Shown in pieces: positions 9,081 to 15,957 of a DNA stretch of 40,693 bases (positions are counted from its first letter, which is position 1; the number at the start of each line of letters is the position of its first letter). Position numbers and translations under genes: made by a program. Origin of the DNA: Bacteroides sp. GTDB lineage: Bacteria; Bacteroidota; Bacteroidia; Bacteroidales; Muribaculaceae. Below the pieces are notes generated by a model. That model ran no database searches, was not told where the DNA came from, and saw only the letters and a program-made list of their open reading frames with translations. The stretch spans positions 1-40,693 of the forward strand of contig JAAVCH010000016.1 of assembly GCA_014802425.1 (NCBI GenBank). The letters are read 5' to 3'.

Positions 9081-9112
9081 AAAACCGGGTGTGTGTGACA
9101 CCCGGTTTTTTT
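9081..9112 (+). terminator. Rho-independent terminator after the flavin reductase
   Basis: A perfect 10-base stem AACCGGGTGT/ACACCCGGTT (9083-9092 and 9098-9107) with a 5-base loop, followed by a run of T. Confidence 0.92.
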
Positions 9113-9229
9113 AGTCAGCATCAAGTTTCTCCAGTAACAGGGCAAGCGAGGGCACGCAATCTTGAATGACGCCACAACTTTTTAAGATTCATTGTGTTAT
9201 ACTCATATATAATTATAATTAAAATAAAT

Positions 9230-9673
9230 ATGATTAAGAAGATTATCTTGATGCTGGTAGCGGTGATGGGTATTTCCACCGCAGCAATAGCCAAGGATAC
9301 CTATGCACACGACGCATCCGTGTTGCCCAAGGCTGCCCAGACCGTACTTGAAAAGAATTTCAAGTCAAAGGTCAGTGTAGTGAAAATCGATAAGGAGCTC
9401 GGTCGGGTGTCAGAGTATGAAGTGATAATGACCGATGGCTCTGAAATCACCTTCGACCGGAACGGAAACTGGGAGAATGTAGAGGTAAGCGCTCAGGGCA
9501 GTGTACCCGCCGCTTTTGTGCCGAAAGCAATTTCCGATTATGTAAAGGCCAATCAGTCCGGTCAGAAAATAATTGGAATCGAAAAGGAACGCCACGGATA
9601 TGACGTGGAGCTCTCCAACGGAGTGGAGATGAAATTCAACAAAGACGGAAAGTTTCTCCGCTATGACGACTGA
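9230..9673 (+). CDS. Secreted PepSY-like domain protein
   Basis: 147 residues from the ATG at 9230, which begins a normal signal peptide (MIKKIILMLVAVMGISTAAIA). The upstream ATG at 9194 adds an AT-rich, unlike segment and was rejected. The mature part holds two PepSY-like (DUF2874) repeats, marked by YEVIMTDGSEITFDRNGNWE and YDVELSNGVEMKFNKDGKFL. The family is periplasmic or secreted; its function is unclear and may involve inhibition or binding. It is a paralogue of the next gene. Confidence 0.88.
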   Translation: MIKKIILMLVAVMGISTAAIAKDTYAHDASVLPKAAQTVLEKNFKSKVSVVKIDKELGRVSEYEVIMTDGSEITFDRNGNWENVEVSAQGSVPAAFVPKAISDYVKANQSGQKIIGIEKERHGYDVELSNGVEMKFNKDGKFLRYDD

Positions 9674-9801
9674 CCGCCGGCATAAGCAAGCGTTGACATT
9701 TTGTTCCATATGGCCTCGGCGGTTGAATCCAGCTCGCTGCGGTATTATCCTTTATCCGGATTGACATATTCTGCCGATTAGCTTATTGAAAAACACACGC
9801 T

Positions 9802-10248
9802 ATGAAAAAACACCTCAGATTTCTCTCCGCATTATTGGCAGTCGTTGTCGGCACTACGCTGCTTACAGGCTGTGGAGATGATAAGGATGAACCCGTTTCA
9901 TCGGGCGAACTCCCCGTAAAGGCCAGGACATTCATCGGCCAGTACTATCCTACTGCACGGATAGTCTCCACCACTAAAGATAAAGATGACTACGAGGTGA
10001 CCTTATCGGAAGGGACTCGCATTGACTTCGATAAGGCCGGTGAATGGACGGACGTCGACGCAGTCACAGGTATGACAGTGCCGTCGGGATTCTATCCGGC
10101 TCCCATTGACAACTATGTGTCCACTACCTACCCGGGTTCGGGGATCAATGAGATTTCCAGGGAGACGTATGGCTACGAAATCGAACTCCTTACAGGCACG
10201 GAGCTGAAATTCAATAGCGAAGGCGCCTTTAGCGGCTATGACAGATAA
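9802..10248 (+). CDS. PepSY-like lipoprotein, paralogue of the upstream gene
   Basis: 148 residues. It has a lipoprotein signal peptide with lipobox LLTGC and an acidic linker (GDDKDEP). Two PepSY-like repeats follow: YEVTLSEGTRIDFDKAGEW and YEIELLTGTELKFNSEGAF. The organisation is the same as in the protein encoded at 9230, but this one is lipid-anchored. The two probably arose by tandem duplication and then took different locations. Function is unknown. Confidence 0.88.
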   Translation: MKKHLRFLSALLAVVVGTTLLTGCGDDKDEPVSSGELPVKARTFIGQYYPTARIVSTTKDKDDYEVTLSEGTRIDFDKAGEWTDVDAVTGMTVPSGFYPAPIDNYVSTTYPGSGINEISRETYGYEIELLTGTELKFNSEGAFSGYDR

Positions 10249-10280
10249 GGGCATTATCAAAAACACCTGATATTAAAGGG

Positions 10281-10306
10281 CGGATCCGATATGGGTCCGT
10301 CTTTTT
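10281..10306 (+). terminator. Rho-independent terminator after the PepSY-like lipoprotein
   Basis: CGGATCC (10281-10287) pairs with GGGTCCG (10293-10299), including one G-U pair, and is followed by a T run (10302-10306). Confidence 0.8.
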
Positions 10307-10309
10307 ATC

Positions 10310-10540
10310 TTTATGTTTATAATGGTATAGTAAATATGGGCGCCACATGCCGGTCAGTGATAAAGGCAGAGAGTCCTCATACGTCAATTCCGTCGAGTGT
10401 CAAATCTCATGCCTGATTACAAGCGGACGGATAGGATGGGATAGCCGCGAGAAGACCATGAAGCGACATACTCACTCCGCTGCCATGTTTCAGGCAGGAT
10501 TTATAAGACCATGATTAAATCCACTGTAATATTGCAGAAA
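10310..10540 (+). other. Intergenic stretch with no recognisable gene
   Basis: About 230 bases between the terminator and the promoter of the Ter operon. I found no ORF with coding character, no tRNA-like fold and no strong inverted repeat. It may hold regulatory sites for the Ter operon. Confidence 0.5.
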
Positions 10541-10541
10541 A

Positions 10542-10573
10542 TTGGCGTAATGTGAAAATTTTTACTAATTTTG
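10542..10573 (+). promoter_or_regulatory. Promoter of the seven-gene Ter operon
   Basis: TTG (10542-10544), 21-base spacer, TAATTTTG (10566-10573). The predicted start near 10580 gives a leader of about 65 bases. No comparable promoter was found inside the operon. Confidence 0.6.
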
Positions 10574-10644
10574 GCATAGAGTCCTTGATGAGATAGGGAC
10601 ACCGTCAAAAATTTTGTAAAACAATATTATAAAACATATTTCTT

Positions 10645-11307
10645 ATGGCAATACGTCTTGAAAAAGGTCAGCGCATCAACCTTGAGAAGAGCAACGGATC
10701 GAAACTCACCGAATTCTGCGTGGGATGCAACTGGGGTGCGATTGTAAGTGCAGGCTTCATGGGGTTGGGAAAGAAGGTCACGGATGTCGACCTCGACCTC
10801 TCCTGCGTGATGGTGGACTCCAACGGCAACCTTGTTGACCATATCTACTCTCCGCTTTACCGCCATGATTTCCTCGGGCGGTACGGCATGCCTCCCGGCA
10901 AAGTCGACTCCCGTGAGAGGGCTCTCCACCATAGCGGAGATGACCTTAAGGGTGACCAGGCTGGCGACGACGGACTCGACAACGAAATCATAACGGTCAA
11001 TCTGAGCCGTGTGAGTCCGGACGTGAATCAGATTTTCTTTTTCCTCAACAACTGCGGAAAAGAGGACTTCTCACAGATTCCCTACGCATCGATCCGAATG
11101 TACGAAGGCACGCCGTCGCGGGTTAAGGAGGTGTTCGCTTCCTATGATGTGGCAGCCGAACCCAAATACCGTGGAATGACGGCTCTGATTATGGGAAAAC
11201 TCTACCGACGGAACGGCGAATGGAAATTCTCCGCCATTGGCGATGCATATCCTGATGCCAACCTCTGCGAGACCATCAACCGTATCGTCGGCTACTATGC
11301 CAAGTGA
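10645..11307 (+). CDS. terD: TerD-family protein, first gene of the Ter operon
   Basis: 220 residues, against about 190 in typical TerD. It starts with the family signature MAIRLEKGQRINLEK. The metal-binding core is recognisable: DVDLDLSCVM (~47-56), then HHSGDD (95-100) and the acidic GDDGLDNEIITVNL (~108-120). Residues ~65-94, between them, form an insertion (YSPLYRHDFLGRYGMPPGKV) that the other TerD here (22752) lacks. TerD domains bind calcium and act in the tellurite/chemical-stress Ter systems. It is separated by 82 bases from the first vWA gene and shares its promoter. Its own role here is inferred from the family. Confidence 0.93.
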   Translation: MAIRLEKGQRINLEKSNGSKLTEFCVGCNWGAIVSAGFMGLGKKVTDVDLDLSCVMVDSNGNLVDHIYSPLYRHDFLGRYGMPPGKVDSRERALHHSGDDLKGDQAGDDGLDNEIITVNLSRVSPDVNQIFFFLNNCGKEDFSQIPYASIRMYEGTPSRVKEVFASYDVAAEPKYRGMTALIMGKLYRRNGEWKFSAIGDAYPDANLCETINRIVGYYAK

Positions 11308-11389
11308 GTCAATCGGTTACCCGACTGACGCCTCATGACCGGCAAGGCAACCCTAAAATCCAATCGAATCAAATATTTCAGAATATAAT

Positions 11390-12028
11390 ATGAGAAAACT
11401 ACCCGTTTATCTTCTTCTCGACACATCGGGCTCAATGTTCGGAGAGCCAATCGAGGCCGTGAAAAACGGCGTACAGGTACTTGTCTCCACCCTGCGTCAG
11501 GACCCCTACGCACTTGAGACAGCCTATCTGAGCATCATCACCTTCGACTCCACGGCCCAGCAGATTGTGCCCCTTACCGAAATCTCGGCATTCCGGCAGC
11601 CCAATATCCAGGCCACCGGATGCACTGCCCTCGGCGAGGCACTGTCGCTCGTCACTAAGAAAGCGGAGCAGGAAGTGAGCAAGACCACAGCGGAAAAGAA
11701 AGGGGACTGGAAGCCACTTGTGTTTATCATGACCGACGGAGAACCGACCGACGACCTCAATAAAGGAATCCAGAATTTCAAAAAAGGGAAATGGGGCATG
11801 GTAGTGGCATGTGCGGCCGGCGCCGGCGCCAATACCGACACACTGAAGAAGATCACCGAGTGTGTGGTGTCGCTTGACACGGCTGATTCCGCCACGATCA
11901 AGGCATTCTTCAAGTGGGTATCCGCATCCGTCAGCGCAGGAAGCATGAAGGTGGAGGAGGCCGGCAAGGAAGCCACCACCCTCAGTGAACTCCCGCCGCC
12001 CCCGCCGGAAGTCAACATTGTGGTCTAA
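11390..12028 (+). CDS. TerY-like vWA-domain protein, copy 1
   Basis: 212 residues, essentially one vWA domain. The MIDAS metal site is intact: D11-T-S13-G-S15, the Thr in GCTALGEAL, and the Asp in IMTDGEPTD. After the domain comes a short linker and a C-terminal tail of prolines ending PPPPPEVNIVV, almost the same as in copy 2. No signal peptide, so cytoplasmic. TerY vWA proteins are thought to be scaffolds that bind partners through the metal site, together with a PP2C phosphatase and a kinase, both of which are encoded downstream. Confidence 0.93.
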   Translation: MRKLPVYLLLDTSGSMFGEPIEAVKNGVQVLVSTLRQDPYALETAYLSIITFDSTAQQIVPLTEISAFRQPNIQATGCTALGEALSLVTKKAEQEVSKTTAEKKGDWKPLVFIMTDGEPTDDLNKGIQNFKKGKWGMVVACAAGAGANTDTLKKITECVVSLDTADSATIKAFFKWVSASVSAGSMKVEEAGKEATTLSELPPPPPEVNIVV

Positions 12029-12042
12029 AACATCAGTGGATA

Positions 12043-12678
12043 ATGAGAAGACTCCCCGTATATCTTCTTATCGACACCTCCGGGTCCATGCGTGGAGAAC
12101 CCATAGAATCCGTAAAGGTGGGGCTTGAGGCGATGGTCTCAAGCCTTCGCCAGGATCCGTTTGCCCTTGAATCAGTGAGCATCAGTATCATCACGTTTGA
12201 CCGCGAGGTGAAGCAGGTTCTGCCGTTGACGCCGCTCGACGAGCTTCAGCTACCGGAAATCGTAACTCCCGAGAGCGGGCCGACCCACACGGGTCTCGCA
12301 TTGAAACTCCTCTGTGAGAGAGTGGACGAGGAGGTGCGCCTCAGCACTCCCGACCAAAAGGGTGACTGGATGCCGCTCCTTTTCATCATGACCGACGGCA
12401 AGCCTTCCGACAGTCAGCTCTACCACGAAATGACGGCGGAGGTAACAAAACGCCGGTTCGCGAGCATAGTGGCCTGCGCGGCAGGAATGAAAGCAAAGAC
12501 CGAGCCGCTAAAGGAACTGACGTCCGAAGTGTTTTCACTTGACACGATGGACAGCACGGCCTTTAAGAAATTCTTCAAGTGGGTTTCAGACACCATCAAC
12601 GTAGGCAACCGCAGCATCGGAGCCACAGATGAGTTCCTGCTGCCTCCTCCGCCAGAGGAAGTGAATGTGATAGTATGA
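12043..12678 (+). CDS. TerY-like vWA-domain protein, copy 2
   Basis: 211 residues, 14 bases after copy 1 and clearly its duplicate. Shared motifs are MRRLPVYLLIDTSGSM with the MIDAS D-T-S-G-S, KGDW before FIMTDGKPSD, and AAG with FFKWVSDTINVG near the end. The C-terminal tail PPPPEEVNVIV repeats the tail of copy 1. It probably forms a hetero- or homo-assembly with the other vWA proteins of the operon. Divergence is spread over the whole length, so the duplication is old. Confidence 0.93.
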   Translation: MRRLPVYLLIDTSGSMRGEPIESVKVGLEAMVSSLRQDPFALESVSISIITFDREVKQVLPLTPLDELQLPEIVTPESGPTHTGLALKLLCERVDEEVRLSTPDQKGDWMPLLFIMTDGKPSDSQLYHEMTAEVTKRRFASIVACAAGMKAKTEPLKELTSEVFSLDTMDSTAFKKFFKWVSDTINVGNRSIGATDEFLLPPPPEEVNVIV

Positions 12679-12710
12679 TATTGATAACCGGCTCTTAAAT
12701 AAAAAGAAAA

Positions 12711-13349
12711 ATGAATTGTAAACTTGTAGGGCAGTTTGTACAGCATCTTGAAGTCACCCTCTCCCCGGGAGAGGAATTCTTCACCGAAAAAGGGTCCTTG
12801 ATCTACCTCGAGACCGGAATCGAGAAGGAGCTTGCCTTCAACGGCACGGGACTCGGGCGCATACTCGGAGCCAGGCTATCAGGAGAGTCGCTGTTCATCC
12901 TGCGTCTCTTCAATGTCAGCAACATGCCGCGCAAGCTCGTAATAGGCAGCCGGTTCGGCATACTGCCCATCAAGCTGGAAGGTCAATCCATGGTCTGTCA
13001 TCGCGGTGTCTACATTGCATCCAACAACAAAGTCAACGTAACATCCAAACTTTCCATAGCCGGGCTGACGGGAGGCATGGGTCTGATTTTACAGAAAATT
13101 CAGGGATATTCCACCGTATTCCTTGACACCACCGGGACTCCAATAACTATCAACTTACAGTATGGTGAGACCATCGATGTCGATGAAAACCACATCATCG
13201 CCCTCCTGAATATCCCTGACCAGAACATAAGGTCCAACTGGTCGTTGGGCAACCTTATCGGAGGTGAGGGGCTGAGCATGATGCGTATCACCGGACCGGG
13301 TACGGTATATCTGTCGCCCGGTAGATTCCTTATGCCTCCCGTAGCCTGA
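12711..13349 (+). CDS. AIM24-family protein
   Basis: 212 residues. The pattern is that of the AIM24/TIGR00266 beta-sandwich family: LEVTLSPGEEFFTEKGSLIY near residue 15, glycine-rich GTGLGRILGARLSGESLF, and a late GPGTVYLSPGRF. The bacterial proteins are soluble; the yeast member is mitochondrial, and a biochemical function is not established. It lies inside the vWA series (32 and 69 bases from its neighbours), which suggests that it is a working part of the Ter-type system. That link is inference from position. Confidence 0.88.
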   Translation: MNCKLVGQFVQHLEVTLSPGEEFFTEKGSLIYLETGIEKELAFNGTGLGRILGARLSGESLFILRLFNVSNMPRKLVIGSRFGILPIKLEGQSMVCHRGVYIASNNKVNVTSKLSIAGLTGGMGLILQKIQGYSTVFLDTTGTPITINLQYGETIDVDENHIIALLNIPDQNIRSNWSLGNLIGGEGLSMMRITGPGTVYLSPGRFLMPPVA

Positions 13350-13363
13350 CTTTTTATCTATCC

Positions 13364-13396
13364 GCTGAGTGTGCGCCGGTGGAGCGTACACTCAGC
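13364..13396 (+). other. Hairpin inside the Ter operon, before the third vWA gene
   Basis: Arms of 13 bases (13364-13376 and 13384-13396) pair with one G-U wobble around a 7-base loop. No T run follows, so it is not a standard terminator. It may mark RNA processing, partial attenuation or mRNA stability between the AIM24 and zinc-ribbon vWA genes. Confidence 0.6.
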
Positions 13397-13417
13397 CTAT
13401 CCTTATCGTTTTAAATC

Positions 13418-14467
13418 ATGCGTAGATTACCCATATATTTTCTTGTCGATGTATCGGAATCGATGGTCGGTATGCCGATCGACCAGGTACAGGACGGTAT
13501 GCGCACCATAATCCAGAGCCTTCGCGTGGATCCCTATGCCCTTGAGACAGTCTTTGTCTCGATCATTGTCTTCGCCGGCAAGGCAAAAGTGCTGTCCCCG
13601 CTTACGGAGCTGTACAGGTTTTATCCACCGGTCTTCCCCATAGGAGGGGGCACCTCGCTTGGCAAGGGACTTGAATGCCTTATGGACGACATCGACCGCA
13701 ACGTACGTAAAAACACCACCGAGTCCAAGGGGGACTGGAAGCCGATTGTATTCCTCTTCACCGATGGCAACCCGACTGACAGTTACGCAGCAGCTTTCCG
13801 GAAATGGAATGAACGGTATAGAAAGCACTGCAACCTTGTGGCTGTCTCGATAGGGGAGAACGTAAATATCCTCACTCTTGCCCAGATCACGAATGACGTG
13901 CTTCTCCTGAAGGAACCTGACGCGGAATCATTCTCAAAATTCTTCAGATGGGTCACGGACTCAATCAGGACATCCAGTATTTCAGTCGGTGAGAATGATT
14001 CTTCCGAGTTGAAACTGGCGCCTACAACGGGCATAAACCTTGAGAAAATGGATATGCGTGAGGTGAAGCAGCCAGTTGACGTGGATGAAAATTTCGTAGT
14101 GCTCCACGGACGTTGCTCCACCACCAGAAAGGAATATCTGGTTAAATATGCCCGGCAATGGGAAGACCTGAAGCGTGGAGAACGCTACGTAAACGGAGGC
14201 TTCAATCTTGTAGGAGCCTACCCCATTGATTCGGAATCCTATGAGGAACTGGCCGACAACGGCAGCGCCCGTGTCAACTCCCGTCAGCTTACCGGTGTTC
14301 CCGCCTGTCCGTGCTGTGGCAATCAGCTTGGCGTCGTGGTATGTGAGTGCGGCAATGTATTCTGTGTCGGTGAGAGGGCTGTAAATGAATGTCCGTGGTG
14401 CGGACTTAAGGGAGAACTCGGATCGGGCGACGGAGCCGGTTTCGACCTTACCAGGGGATTAGGCTAA
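13418..14467 (+). CDS. TerY-like vWA protein with C-terminal zinc ribbon
   Basis: 349 residues. The N-terminal vWA domain (1-~185) has the MIDAS residues D11-V-S13-E-S15, Thr79 and D116 (LFTDGNPTD). A variable segment (~190-230) is followed by a region ending in a Cys-rich module (C297, C299, C300, C309, C311, C316, C325, C328). This resembles the TerY C-terminal zinc-binding domain, which probably holds two metal ions. It lacks the proline tail of copies 1 and 2. It is 11 bases before the phosphatase gene, the usual TerY-phosphatase-kinase order. Probable scaffold or adaptor for the phosphatase/kinase pair. Confidence 0.92.
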   Translation: MRRLPIYFLVDVSESMVGMPIDQVQDGMRTIIQSLRVDPYALETVFVSIIVFAGKAKVLSPLTELYRFYPPVFPIGGGTSLGKGLECLMDDIDRNVRKNTTESKGDWKPIVFLFTDGNPTDSYAAAFRKWNERYRKHCNLVAVSIGENVNILTLAQITNDVLLLKEPDAESFSKFFRWVTDSIRTSSISVGENDSSELKLAPTTGINLEKMDMREVKQPVDVDENFVVLHGRCSTTRKEYLVKYARQWEDLKRGERYVNGGFNLVGAYPIDSESYEELADNGSARVNSRQLTGVPACPCCGNQLGVVVCECGNVFCVGERAVNECPWCGLKGELGSGDGAGFDLTRGLG

Positions 14468-14478
14468 GATTTTTAACG

Positions 14479-15930
14479 ATGATGGATAGAAAAAGACGTA
14501 AATACGCACATACCCGTATCTATTCCGCACGCCTGAACGAAACCGCCAGAGCCATAGACATGGCTTTACATAAAGCACGGATTCCGGGACGTGACAGGAA
14601 GGGATTCATTGACTGGACCATAGAAAGGCTATGGTCCACCTATAAAGAAGAACGAATGAACGAGCGCGTTATAATCGAGAATGAAATCCGGCAGCTTGGC
14701 ATAAGGCTCCCGAACGGCACGGTGAAAAAGGATTATTCCTTCACCTTCGCACTTCCGGTCGAGAAAATAGGAAATATCCGACTGGAGGGCGCCGAAGAAC
14801 TTGGTCTTGAGTTCACAGTAACCCCTGAGGGCATATGCACTCTTTCGGGCAAACCGACCAAAGCCGGAGACTACCAGTTAAGACTGTCCTATGCAACCGT
14901 GGACGGCGAACCAAGGTCAGAACTCGACGTACCCGTCGCTTTCAATCCAAATCCACGCGACCTCTGGAAAAACATACCGACTGACAATAACATCGTTTAT
15001 TATAAGCAGGACAGTGCGACGGAATACGTAAAGGTGGAGTGTGCTCCGGACGGTTCGCCGGCGAAAGACATCGTAGCGGCAAGCCAGAGAGGACGCAGCC
15101 ATGCTCAGGAGGGAAAGGCCCGCGATGATCATTTCAGCCTGTATCATTGCACAGACTCCGACTGGTATATCATTGCTGTGGCCGACGGCGCCGGATCAGC
15201 GAAATACTCCCGTAAGGGCTCGCAGCTCGCATGTGAGACCGTGACGGATTATTGCAGGAAAATGCTCCTTGACAATCCTGATTTCGAGAAAGCGATAGAG
15301 GAGTATGCCCTTGAAAGGGACAATAGGGAAAAACAGGCCAATGTCACCGGGATGGTCATATCCCTTCTGCGCGCAGGCGCCATCAACGCTTATGAGAAAA
15401 TCCGTGCGGCGGCTGAAGCCAATGAGGACGCAAGAATAAGGGATTTCTCTACGACACTGATGTTCGCCATCTGCAAGAAATATGATTTCGGATGGTTTAT
15501 CGCCACTTTCTGGGTGGGCGACGGAGCTATGTGCCTGTTGGATAAGGAAAACAGGACAGCCAAGCTGCTCGGCACTCCTGATGAGGGAGAATATTCCGGC
15601 CAGACCCGATTCCTTACAATGAAAGAGGTGCTTCAGGATCCCGAACTTGCTTCCAAAAGGATGAGGTTCACGATTGTACCAGACTTCACTGCTCTGTTCC
15701 TGATGACTGACGGCGTGTCTGATCCTATGTTCGAGACCGACCGGAACCTTAAGGACTACTCCCGTTGGGAAGAGTTCTATGAGAAACTTCGGAAAGGATT
15801 TCCTGAGGACGAAATCGGAGGGGTTGACCTCTCGGACGACAATGCCATGGCAAAGGACCAGCTTCTCCGATGGCTCGACTTCTGGAGTCCGGGCAATCAT
15901 GATGACCGCACGATAGCAATCCTGTATTAA
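14479..15930 (+). CDS. PP2C-type protein phosphatase with N-terminal Ig-like segment
   Basis: 483 residues. Residues ~1-60 are basic and helical. Residues ~80-155 resemble an Ig-like/He_PIG domain (GICTLSGKPTKAGDYQLRLSY). The PP2C domain (~205-483) keeps its metal-binding motifs: ARDDHF, VADGAGSAKYSRKGS, FWVGDGAM, LMTDGVSDPMF and the final HDDRTIAIL. It should be a Mg/Mn-dependent Ser/Thr phosphatase acting in the cytoplasm, probably against the kinase encoded next or that kinase's substrates. In the published Ter systems a PP2C is paired with a kinase and a TerY protein. The Ig-like part may dock to a partner. Confidence 0.9.
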   Translation: MMDRKRRKYAHTRIYSARLNETARAIDMALHKARIPGRDRKGFIDWTIERLWSTYKEERMNERVIIENEIRQLGIRLPNGTVKKDYSFTFALPVEKIGNIRLEGAEELGLEFTVTPEGICTLSGKPTKAGDYQLRLSYATVDGEPRSELDVPVAFNPNPRDLWKNIPTDNNIVYYKQDSATEYVKVECAPDGSPAKDIVAASQRGRSHAQEGKARDDHFSLYHCTDSDWYIIAVADGAGSAKYSRKGSQLACETVTDYCRKMLLDNPDFEKAIEEYALERDNREKQANVTGMVISLLRAGAINAYEKIRAAAEANEDARIRDFSTTLMFAICKKYDFGWFIATFWVGDGAMCLLDKENRTAKLLGTPDEGEYSGQTRFLTMKEVLQDPELASKRMRFTIVPDFTALFLMTDGVSDPMFETDRNLKDYSRWEEFYEKLRKGFPEDEIGGVDLSDDNAMAKDQLLRWLDFWSPGNHDDRTIAILY

Positions 15931-15957
15931 TCCCATCCAATCCAAGAACCATAGACT

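Noticed and set aside
9194..9229. Upstream ATG of the first PepSY-like gene
   Set aside because: It would place an AT-rich hydrophobic extension before a complete signal peptide starting at 9230.
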